The notes under the pieces: generated by a model
Database searches by the model: none
Seen by the model: only the letters and a program-made list of their open reading frames with translations
Told to the model about the DNA's origin: nothing
Made by a program: the position numbers and the translations under genes
Assembly: GCA_905250075.1 (NCBI GenBank)
Contig: CAJNOP010000298.1
Span: forward strand, 135,148 to 199,147
Reading direction: 5' to 3'
DNA: 64,000 nt
From: Rotaria sp. Silwood1
Lineage: Eukaryota > Rotifera > Eurotatoria > Philodinida > Philodinidae
Part shown: piece by piece, positions 47,339-57,354 of the stretch
How the letters are laid out: each line of letters starts with the position of its first letter
Position numbering within the stretch: position 1 is the first letter of the stretch

Positions 47339-48784
47339 TGCAAAATGATCTGTAAAGTAAATGAAAAAGAAAAATGTTACATTGCTTCGGTTCAACTTGA
47401 AGGATTGATTATGTTATAGGTATAAAAAGAGAGAAAGAACGTGATTGGATTATTGGCTTTATTCAATGAATATAGCAGAAAAAGGTGGCGCAACAAGGCT
47501 GAACATAGAAACACATAGACGTAATAAGCTATTGACTTTTGAAAATAGCAATCGAAACTATTTCTTATTCGTATTGTCCTATGTCTGTAGTTTTAATAAA
47601 CTCGAATCAATAAATAGATTTAAGTGATTATAGTTTTCTTTTAGCATAACATTGTAACTGTTGACAGAAAATGAAAGTCGTTCAAATGCATCGAAATTAT
47701 CAGCTTGTATCATAGGATCTAAATTGATTTCTGTATTGTTGAATAGCTGTCTTAACTTGTGAGAGTTTGTAATACCTATAGATAGAGTGCTCTGTTGACT
47801 CTAACTAGAAATACTTTACAGAAGAACATTCAGTATGAATGTTTCAAATATCTTATATCAGTTGCCAACAATATTCGAAATTTGAGAACAAGTTTTTATC
47901 ATGGTTGAACAGAGCTCGTCCTGTTACTTATTGAGTTATTGTATTGAAACTTAGGTTAAAAAAAAATCCGAAAGCCTAAAAAAATTGATATACATGAGAA
48001 TCATCATACTTTGATAGTTTCAATATTTAATCAAATATTTCTTTTAACTTTACTTATCATATAGTTAGAAAAATTTTATTTAATTGTTGAGAAAAAAAGA
48101 TTCAAGTCCTTACACATTCTCATCATTGTTTTCGAATACTCTGATTTGTGCTTAAGCGAACTTTTGAAACTGAAATTCTGATGATTGAAATCTTAGAATA
48201 CAAACCCGTATTTATGGGATTTTGCTATCATTTCGGAAAAATCGATTTTCATAACAATCAAACAATACTTTTCAAAAAGTGCACATTATTTTTTCTTAAC
48301 TATATATCAGGTAAAATCAAAAGAAATATTTGAATAAATATTGCAATTATCAAGACATGATGCTTTTGACGAATTTCATTTTTTATAGACTGTTCTGATT
48401 GTTCTAAATTGTATTACAAAAACAACAACATCTGCCTATGTCAAGGACAACATTTTTATAGGTAGTTTGATGAGCTCTATCGAGTCATTACAAAAGAAAG
48501 CACCAAAAGAAATTTCTCAGATTTAGAATTGCTAGCACTTTCAATCAAAGAAGCGTATTATAACATGAGAGGTATTAAAAGTTCAAATAAGCTATTCTTC
48601 TTATTTTCTTGTTTCCTTTTCTAGCCTTTCGAAGCGCAGAATAAGCATCACGGCATCTAATAGTGACAAAAGAATGATTTTACAGTGACAATTATTCAAA
48701 AAACTAAATTTAGAACCAGAAATTTTCTTTCTTTCTTGTTGACAATAGAATATTTATTGGCCATAAAATAAAGTAAAAAATAAA
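47339..48784. other. Intergenic upstream of PSMD13, no gene seen
   Basis: Presumed PSMD13 promoter side. Around 48450-48560 the + strand has a short protein-like run, but it is too brief to call. Confidence 0.4.
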
Positions 48785-49080
48785 TCATGGTGACATTAAA
48801 TATGCTGCTATAACAGCTGTTATTCCAACACATGTTTGTCCCATCATGTATCTTACTAACGCTGACGAGACATACCTTGTGTGAGCACCACCGAAAGCTG
48901 ACATACAGTCACGAATCGTCTTTTCATTACTGACAGAAATTCGAACTATAGACGTCCATTGTGAACTCAAATTGTTAGTCGGTGTAGCTACTGTACCCTA
49001 TCCGAGAGTATTATGATTACCATGACCTTCAACATTGACGCCAATACTCCAACGGACTACTACATCTGGTCCACTCTGTT
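48785..49080 (-). pseudogene. Fragment of an unrecognised gene (3' end)
   Basis: The minus strand reads VVVRWSIGVNVEGHGNHNTL, an in-frame stop, then SSQWTSIVRISVSNEKTIRD and GGAHTRYVSSALVRYMMGQT, ending in a hydrophobic VGITAVIAAYLMSP and TGA. The base composition is less AT-rich than its surroundings. It could be the last exon of a decayed gene; I do not recognise it. Confidence 0.4.
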
Positions 49081-50061
49081 TGGGACGTTTATAGATAGTT
49101 GCTTTAGTAATTAGTACATGGTTATACGATGTTATGATAAGGTGAAGTGAATAGACAATGAAAATGAAACTATTTCGAAAAAATATTACTTAATGATATT
49201 CTAGAAAGAAGAAGCAAAAATAAAACATGATCAACACAAAAACGAATGCAATTTATTGCTTGTCACTGGGAAAAAAATGATTCTACCTTTTTTCTTTCGG
49301 TTATGAAAAAAAAAGGAACTATCTAATATTCTACGATAGACATGTATCGATCGCAGGTACACGACTTTGTATTGGTATTTACTAGTACAAGAAATGATTC
49401 ATCAAGACAGTCTTCTATTTATAACCAAATTACATGTCGTCGTTTTATGACATACCTAGTACAAGGTATGTAGATCAACCGAAGTTACCAGAGAAACGTT
49501 ATACTCTTTCAATTAACTTTTTCGTTAAGGAATGAAATATTTTAAAATACAACAATCATGTAATGTGACAATAGCCAAACTTTTGTCTCTGTTCACTATT
49601 TACAAATATTGATTTGATGCTTGATATGTACTTAATTTATTTCCATGAATATAATAGAATGAGAATGTAGGTGTAAAGCTAATGTTATGTGTATTATATA
49701 TTCTATTTGATTCAGTATGCAATATCTTATTATTACTACCGTACTGCTTCTCAAGTTAATTTATTGGGTCAATTGTCATCAGGATACCTTTTTGGATATC
49801 ACGTTACCAATATTTAGAGGCTAAGAAAAGAATAATCTTAACTTTGATCGAAACACAAACAAAACGTCAAAGGGGAAAAAATGTTGACCGAATCTTTAGC
49901 ATATTTTCTTTTTATGGCGTATAAAGAAAAAAGCTTGATTACATTACCAAAAATTGATATATTTATTTACACAAAAAATAAAAAAAAAAAAAGATAACAA
50001 AAACACCAAAGCGTTTTTTTTATAGTGACAACTGTTTATATTTATCAAAGATTCATACAGT
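49081..50061. other. Intergenic, nothing recognised
   Basis: AT-rich with A/T runs; holds the 3' flank of the LOR-domain gene. Confidence 0.4.
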
Positions 50062-50936
50062 TTAATTTTTTTTGTCATATAAAACTTGATCAAGAACAAT
50101 AACAAGGGCTAAAATGAAAGCTTGATCTTCATCACCAACAATCTCAACACCATATGTATCAGATAATGAAAAGAATTTTTTGCTCACTATTGCTACTGCT
50201 CGTCCATTTTTTATCAACGTAAATGAATGAGCAAAAATATCAAGACCTTCTAATGCATATGAACCATAAACGGAATCAATATTAAATTTTTGATGAAGAA
50301 AAGCAAACTTCTTTTTTATAACTGCTAATTGTCGGTCGGAATCACCAGGACGAGCAGATAATATATTGAAAGTTGGATGAAGATGCAATAATTCTTGTTG
50401 AACTTTAATTAGACCACTATAAATAGAGGAACAAAAAAGTAAGAATAAAATTCGTTGTTTCTATTGATTTAGTTATTGTGCAGTTTTTTTCATTAGTTAG
50501 ATACTCAAGTTAAATGGTGATGCATCATTAAGACTAGTACGCCTAACATGGTCTATGATTACTTTCGTTATCTATCATGTGCCTGAGTCTATGAAAACTA
50601 ACAAAAAAATCTTTATTTATTTTTTTTAGAAACGGAAAGCTTATCAACTAATAAATTTCTCCTCTCTTTATGAAAATATTGAATTACATAGACTGATTGA
50701 CATCGAATCAATTGCTTTTATATTTTTTCATTTCCTTACTTTCCAGCCATATCTTCTAGAACAAGTTTATCACCGAGTGAAATTAATTTTGATCGAACTT
50801 TGTATACATCTTGACCCGATTCATCTTTGATTTTAAAATTATCACCAATTGAAAATATTTTTTCTCGAATTTGATATCGACGAGCAGGCATTGCTTGTGT
50901 GTAGGGATCTGCCGATGGATATGTAGAATAAGCCAT
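50062..50936 (-). CDS. LURP-one-related (tubby C-terminal-like) domain protein
   Basis: Two exons (50936-50740 and 50416-50062) with a 323 bp intron (GTAAGG donor, TTTATAG acceptor); 183 residues. The order YQIREKIFSIGDNFKIKDES, VYKVRSKLISLGDKLVLED, then LHLHPTFNI, FNIDSVYGSYALEGLDIFAH, AVAIVSKKFFSLSDTYGVEI and a helical C-terminus (DQAFILALVIVLDQVLYDKK) is the LOR fold: a 12-strand barrel around a central hydrophobic helix, related to tubby and phospholipid scramblase. The splice restores AGNGLIKVQQELL. The role in animals is poorly defined; membrane or lipid association is inferred from the fold. Full length for the family and intact. Confidence 0.88.
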
Positions 50937-53307
50937 GATAAAATATATTTTGTACTTTTAGAGAAGTTTGACACAAATGAATTGTATAAATAGTCGATAC
51001 TGATTCACAGATTTAAACGTCACGATGATCAGCACTTATGTATTTAAAATGAATAAGATAGATGCTATTGACGTCAAGCATAAGATACCCTTGAAAATAG
51101 ACTCATTCAATGTGTGTCATATAAGGCATCTAAAGCAAACATTGTGGGCGTTGAATTTGAAGAACAGTAAAAAAAAAAAAAAAAGTAAGAAAATATGGCA
51201 TGCGTCATTCACATATTCTTTGTTTCATTATTTAATCAGTGTCCGCATTTTTTTATTATTCCTGTTCTAAAGTTGTTTTTTTTAATCATCACTCATGTCG
51301 TATTTGCTTCCTACTGGATACTGAAAATATTTTTTTTTTTACTGAAACTAAAGAAAAAAAGTGTTGTGATTTATCAAACTAAATACTATTTTTTGACATC
51401 TGATACCAATAGGATCTCAAATAGCAATATTAACGCACTTGAATTGCAATATACGCCATAGCATTCTGTAAATAATAAATAGAGTATAATAAATATTTAA
51501 CAAAAAGCTGTTAGCATCATCACTGTGGAATTAAAATGTCAAACACGATGTAGTTGTTTTTGCTAATCATAGGAACATTGTTTTATACTATCTATTTTCG
51601 GACACATTTATATACTATCCTACTCTAGAGATACAATATAGAAGTAATTGATAGTCTGTCACTATCTGCGATCAATGAAGAAAATAAGAATTTAGAAAGA
51701 AATATAAAAGGCCTATGATTTCTTAGAATTCAAGCAAATTTCTGTATTTTCTTTTCCTGAAAGACTGTTGCCTAATATTCAAGATAAATGGCATGTGATA
51801 TCTGTTAGGTTCTGTACTTTCTTTATTCAAAATAATATAGAAGAACTTAAACTGTCCACAAAAAAATGGAAAAAGGAAAACAAAATGATAACAAAAAACA
51901 ATAGATCGACCTTAGATCACCATCTATAACATAAAACACGACTCACACCGGTAAAACACAACTACTCTAACTGAAGAGAAAGAGAAAGAAAAGAAGAAGA
52001 AGGAGGAGGATCGTGCATCTATATAAGATATCTAGATGACAGATCCTAACAATATCTACATATGCATGTGTAGAAATATAATCGTCTGCACATTATTTAG
52101 TAATTTTAATATGACAACAGCTAATAAATATTGTGTTGATTTTAATGAACATGAGTGATTCCACTCATATAATAAATGAATTGCATGCTTTCATCAAGTA
52201 AGAACATATATTTGACGAAAACAATGCACTTGTTGATCTATTAAGGAGTCCAATTAGAGTTGGTTTTAGAGTTTTCATAAAACGTATTATTAAAACAGGA
52301 TTTGACAACAGATCAATCGTTATCGATTCCTGGTAATAAATATGATGAAAATAAATTCAAATAGAAGTCGCATAGTCTTAATACGGATGAATTAGCTTGA
52401 TAAACATGTCAGATTTAATACATGACTACGAAATTGTTTTTCTTTTCTATTATCATTGTAAATGTTCTCGATTTCTTACGTTTGTATAGCATTTAAAATT
52501 GCATTATATTAGATATATCTTGTGGAACTCATATATATATATATATTGTTTTCGAAAAAAATATTGAATGTAACTTTTAATTCAAAGTTTAGTGGTTCCC
52601 CATTGCAAATTTTAGCAACTGGGCTGTTCATTGGTTATGTTTCCAAAGTTACCGAGAACAAGAGGTATTGAACCCTTTGTCCAGAGTTTCTTAGCGACGG
52701 GTAAGACGCCAAAAACATTCTAAAGTCTTTCTCGAAAATAAAATGGCTCAAATACATTTATAAATATTTTAGTAGTGCAATTTCTTATTTTTGTAAAAAA
52801 AAAAAAAATTATATTCAAGATGTCGAGGATGATGAGTAGTCATGCATTGATTTGTCGAAGTCGTCATATGATCAGCATAAAATAATGTAAATTGATCAAG
52901 GTATAACTAAGAGAAATAATCAATATTAGTGCTTCTGAGTTTATTCAAATATATAAAAATGTATTGAGACTTGTTTTAGATAAAATAGATATGTACAATA
53001 AGCTTATTTACTAGTTAAATCAATATTAGTTAGAATAATAATAATGTTAAATAAAGAAAAAAAAGAAAAACAACGAGCAAATAGTAACAAAACAAATAAA
53101 AAATAAAGCGTCTGTAACGAGAAAAGAAAACTATGCTCGAAATTTAGAAATAAATAACACTGATCGATCATCTTGGAAGACAACTGTAACGTACCAAAGA
53201 TTTTTCGCTTGACATACTTTGTATCAATATCATAAGGCTAAAGAACACATGTGAGTTCCACACGTTATTTCTAAAGAAACTGCACTAAAAAGTTTTGTTT
53301 CTTATTT
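50937..53307. other. Intergenic, nothing recognised
   Basis: AT-rich; a purine-rich run (GAGAAAGAGAAAG, AGAAGAAGAAGG) near 51972-52010 and an (AT)n stretch near 52534. No gene. Confidence 0.4.
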
Positions 53308-53929
53308 CAGTGACGTATCCAGGATTTTTCAGTATGCTGAATCTCAATTTCCGGGCACGGGACCCAGATGAAACTCATGGAGGGTGATGTTGGATCCAAA
53401 TAATGAAATTTTATCAAAAAAAATTTATACTCGGAGTTTGCGAAAAAAATTAGCATTTTCCTGATCCCCCCCTCGAGGATTTTTTGCTGTTAGTAGTATC
53501 ATGGTTTTTAGAATTTCATAGGAAGCTACACCGAATTTCATCGATAGATTTCAAATTTCGTCTGAAAATATGCAACCGTTCAAGAGTTATGACGATTTGA
53601 AATTTTGCAAAAATTGTTTTCACATGTAGCAAAAACTCGAAAAGTTATAACTCTTGAACGGTTGCATATTTTTAAACGACATTTGAAGTCTATCGATGAA
53701 ATTCGGTGTAGCTTCCTATGAAATTCTAAAAACCATGATACTACTAACAGCAAAAAATCCTCGAGGGGGGGATCAGGAAAATGCTAATTTTTTTCGCAAA
53801 CTCCGAGTATAAATTTTTTTTGATAAAATTTCATTATTTGGATCCAACATCACCCTCCATGAGTTTCATCTGGGTCCCGTGCTCGGAAATCGTGATTCAG
53901 CATACTGAAAAATCCTGAATACGTCACTG
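53308..53929. mobile_element. Near-perfect 622 bp fold-back element with hAT-like tips
   Basis: The arms (about 53308-53590 and 53645-53929, each about 285 bp) are inverted copies with only scattered differences, around a spacer of roughly 55 bp. The tips CAGTGACGTATCCAGG share CAGTGACGTA with the element at 61076-61779. CAGNG tips are typical of hAT elements. Flanks TCTTATTT and ATTATAGC do not match as an 8 bp target duplication. No ORF. The high arm identity suggests a young element or ongoing gene conversion between arms. Confidence 0.85.
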
Positions 53930-54491
53930 ATTATAGCTAGGAACAATACTCATTAGAGTAAATGAATACATTACAGATTTGAAAATCCTCATATTATCCA
54001 AAGTTAAAAGTCATTGTCCATTCTAGAGAATCGTCACCATTGACGTATCCTTAATAACCACAAGCTTTTTGAATACGTACACTTGTATTCAAGCGACATC
54101 TATCCCCATCTTTTGATTCGATCTTACTAGTAGTATTGTGAAACGTTTGTTTCACTTTTTGTATATTTTTTTTCTTAATTACTCTTTTGAATGTAAGATA
54201 AATGTGTTCGAATAACTCCTTCATAAATATAATTTGATTTCACAAAGCAGAAATTTCATTAAAATGAGTTTGAATTGTTACTATGAGATAATAAAAAAAG
54301 AAAATTATGCAAATCATTCTCTTCAAATAAATCAATGAAAAAATTCATGTCAAATTGTAGAAGTCAATTTATTCACAACAACTATTTCTTTTTTATTTTT
54401 ATTTTAATTCTTATTTATTAGAATAAATCTTTTGTATTTTCAGATAAAATATTTTCTTAGTTCTCTTTAAAAAATATTTATATAATTCAAT
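53930..54491. other. 5' flank of SNRPG
   Basis: AT-rich non-coding sequence between the fold-back element and SNRPG. Confidence 0.4.
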
Positions 54492-54785
54492 ATGAGTGGT
54501 GAGTTTTACTTAATATAATATTTTTTTATTTTATTTTATGAATTATTTACTTTAGGCAAAGCTAATCCACCTGAATTAAAAAAATTTATGGATAAACGAT
54601 GTCAATTAAAATTAAATGGTAATCGTACGGTCATTGGTGTATTACGTGGTTTTGATCCATTCATGAATTTAGTTATTGACGAAGCTTATGAAGCTCTTAA
54701 AACAGGTGAAAAACGTCCAATTGGTATGGTTGTTGCACGAGGAAATAGTGTTTCAATGATTGAAGCACTTGAACGACTTGCTTGA
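54492..54785 (+). CDS. SNRPG: Small nuclear ribonucleoprotein G (Sm protein G)
   Basis: Exon 1 is only 7 bp (54492-54498, ATGAGTG). A 57 bp intron (GTGAGT to TTTAG) leads to exon 2 (54556-54785). The 78-residue product begins [20 protein letters not shown]; human SNRPG begins [16 protein letters not shown]. Sm1 ([19 protein letters not shown]) and Sm2 ([18 protein letters not shown]) motifs are intact, including the RNA-contacting Asn and the RGNS turn. It is part of the heptameric Sm ring on spliceosomal U snRNPs. Confidence 0.96.
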
Positions 54786-55943
54786 TATTTAGTAAATTGT
54801 CTCTTTTATTCATATTGTTGATGGTTTTTTTTTTCGTTTAAACTAGATAAGATCATTTTCTTTGTGTTTTTTTTTGTACTTCTTTTCTCGTGTGTTTAAA
54901 AGATGAAAAAAAAAATTGAAGTAGCTTGAAGTATATTATTTTGCTGTTGCTTGATTAAGAGATCGAAAAATCCTATTTGATGCTTTTAAAAAATTGATAT
55001 ATCGAATAATGATTTATTATAATGTACATTTTCTGAAAATCAAACGAAGTATAATATCTAGTTTTAGGCTAATAAATCATGAATGATTTAAATACAGAAA
55101 AGTTCTATCATATGATATGAAAACAACCGGTTAGAATTGGAACTTTATACGAATTATTGAAGTATTAAGGATTAATATGAATTGAGATGTATCGATCAAC
55201 TTTGATTAAAATCTTAGCTTACTGGAGAAAAAAGAAATCGATACTCTTTTCATAGATTCAATCTTTCCATTTATCGTTTTTTTTTCGTTTTGTTATGTTT
55301 GTGTTGTGACTGATGAGACAATATAAAAGTATTAAATTAGATATTGAACATTTTTAGTCCTACGAAAGAAGTCCTTCAGCTGATAATTGGAACTATATAT
55401 ATCATATAGACCATAATGAATTATCAATATTCTAAAAAGAGTTCGCATTCTTAGCCTATTACTGCAGAGATAGTGCATTTCTTACGGTACATTTTTGTAT
55501 CAATATCATGGTTGTCATTTTCGACAAAGTCAGTTTTTCTGGTATTGCGAAGGAAATCATAGGATTTCATATGAAGATCAGATGCCCAACAAACTAACAT
55601 CATTAGAATAGAGTTGAGATCAAATGTAAACACTAGCAAATGAAACACAGGTTGACAATTCTTGATCTACTTGTTCGAAAACTTTGTTGGATAGTTTGAT
55701 CTTTTTCATGAGTCTTTCAAATTTTAAATTATTAATGAATAATTTTGTAAGTTTTAATAAATGCAACAATTGGATATTGCTCTTTATTAAATTTCATTGT
55801 CATATAACTTTGAATCATTATCTGTCATTACTTAGTCCTTGAGAAACACTATGCACAATGTTTTCTTTCAAATTCAATTTGAAAGAAAAAATTCTTTGAA
55901 TTTACAGACTATTCTTCATCTTTTCCCTACATCTCTATCGAAC
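54786..55943. other. Intergenic after SNRPG, no gene seen
   Basis: The 3' UTR and flank of SNRPG; AT-rich, with no clear repeat or frame. Confidence 0.4.
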
Positions 55944-56116
55944 ATTGATCGAAAAAATGAATACGCATGCTGAATTTTATTGCGAAAACAAGGAAAATTT
56001 TGTTAGTCGAGTTAAAAAAAGAAAAAATGTTCATATTTCAAAGCATTGTCACAAAAGTATTGTATCTTCATCTTCATTATTGTCCAGTTCTATATAAGGA
56101 TCCTCAATAGTTGATG
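55944..56116 (-). repeat. Duplicated Cactin/kinase boundary segment, copy 1
   Basis: About 173 bp matches 62765-62939 with roughly five differences, in the same orientation. On the minus strand it carries STIEDPYIELDNNEDEDTIL, which looks like an acidic C-terminal tail. In copy 2 the sequence continues toward the kinase remnant. Here it stops at TTGATG, exactly where the telomere-like GGGTGTGGG array begins. Confidence 0.9.
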
Positions 56117-56219
56117 GGTGTGGGTTGGTGTGGGTGGGTGGGTGAGAGTATGTATGGGTGGTGTGGGTGTGGTAGGAATATGAGTTTGAATTGAAAACAA
56201 AGACTCACACCCACACCCA
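56115..56219. repeat. Internal telomere-like array, head-to-head, at a rearrangement breakpoint
   Basis: G-rich GGGTGTGGGTTGGTGTGGG and further units to about 56173, a 32 bp unique spacer, then CACACCCACACCC ending at 56219. The left flank is the truncated duplicate of the Cactin/kinase boundary. The right flank is the 3' end of an unrelated reading frame. Both sides break at the array. Confidence 0.8.
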
Positions 56220-56220
56220 G

Positions 56221-56331
56221 CAACAATCGGGTAGACAAAGTTCAGGAGGTTCACTTCAACAACGACTCGCTGTTCTTGCAGCTGAAAAGAAAAGAATTGA
56301 AAAAGAAATAGCCGAACTTAAACGGCAATAA
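56221..56331 (+). pseudogene. 3' end of a coiled-coil protein gene (fragment)
   Basis: A clean frame of 36 codons ending in TAA (56329-56331) reads GRQSSGGSLQQRLAVLAAEK, then KRIEKEIAELKRQ. This heptad-like basic/acidic helix looks like the C-terminus of a real protein. It has no upstream continuation, since it abuts the C-rich telomere-like array at 56219. Possibly the array's final CAG served as an acceptor. Parent gene not recognised. Confidence 0.4.
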
Positions 56332-56518
56332 TATTAAAATTTACTATCATTATGAATTTCTCTTATTGTCTTATAATAGATGAGCATTTGCTATTTCATT
56401 TCGCTCTGTAATTAGATATTGTAAAAATATTTATTCTTGCTTTTTTTTAAAACTTAAACTAAATAAAAAAATTATTTGCGATTATTATTTTTTATTCTTC
56501 GTTTCCAATTTTTTCTTT

Positions 56519-56938
56519 CAGTGGCCACTGAAGCTCGTCGGATAGGACCCCAACCCGACCCGGGTCTGCTCGCGTCCGGATTCGGGTATAAAAATTTCGT
56601 TTTGACCGGATCCGGATCGTGCCCGGATCTGAAGAAAACTTTGATGCATACAATGTACTGTGAATTTTTTTAAAGTTTTGTTTGTTTTATGAAGAAGAAG
56701 AAATCGAATGTATTTAGAAAATAGATAAAAAATAACAAAATACTTGTTAACTATATTATATAAACTGATCTATCATTGTGTTTGGGTTCAAAAAATTTAA
56801 GCGACCGGCTCCGGGTCCAACATTTTCTAAACAAGCGGGTCCGGGTTCGGATCCGCGCAGAAGAAATTTTGAATAATCGGGCGCGGATCAGATTCCGGGT
56901 CCAAAAATCTTGGACCCAACGGGCTCTAGTAGCCACTA
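56519..56938. mobile_element. hAT-like MITE with CCGGGTCC-rich ends
   Basis: The left tip CAGTGGCCACTGAAGCTCG and the reverse complement of the right tip, TAGTGGCTACTAGAGCCCG, agree at about 80%. Inside each end are GACCCGGGTC/GGTCCGGGTC-type words, strikingly GC-rich in this AT-rich DNA. The central 150 bp is AT-rich. Flanking 8-mers (TTTTCTTT, ATATCATC) do not match, so the duplication has decayed or the ends are slightly off. Related in composition to 60401-60828. Confidence 0.6.
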
Positions 56939-56988
56939 ATATCATCAATTGTCAATATATATTCTGATTGTTATTTACAAATTCTTAG

Positions 56989-57210
56989 AAATGTACTTCG
57001 AATAGATCCTCATACAATACGTTTCATTGGAAAAGGTCAAATAGTTGATATTAATAGTAAACATCTACTTGAATATGGTATAACAACAAAAGAAACTCGA
57101 TCACAAATCTATTTCAATTAGAACTTTCTCTTAAATTAGATGATGATTTATATGAAAGTGCTGAAATAATTCCTTATTCTCTCCAAAATTATTGTTCAAA
57201 TGATGAATAA
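56989..57210 (+). pseudogene. Possible last exon of an unrecognised gene, frame-shifted
   Basis: After an acceptor-like TTCTTAG (56982-56988), the + strand reads NVLRIDPHTIRFIGKGQIVD, then INSKHLLEYGITTKETRSQ. A one-base frame change follows, then LFQLELSLKLDDDLYESAEI, IPYSLQNYCSNDE and TAA at 57208. The sequence is protein-like in both halves. I cannot name it. It could be the remnant of the same gene as the coiled-coil end at 56221, now separated by a MITE. Confidence 0.4.
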
Positions 57211-57354
57211 CAATAATCAATGAATTATTCAACGGATACAAAATAAAAACAAGTTACGTTCTTTCTTATTAACTTTTTTTTTTTATTAAAAGAAAACAAA
57301 GCCAAAAGTAATGATTATTATTCTTGTAAAACAAGAAATAATTAATCATAAGAA

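Noticed and set aside
47339-47395. Upstream ATG of PSMD13 at 47395
   Set aside because: The added residues are Phe-rich and have no match in PSMD13; the ATG at 47338 gives the family's exact length.
51025-51461. Two plus-strand frames near the LOR gene
   Set aside because: AT-rich, Lys/Phe-biased and without domains or splice support; they overlap each other in different frames.
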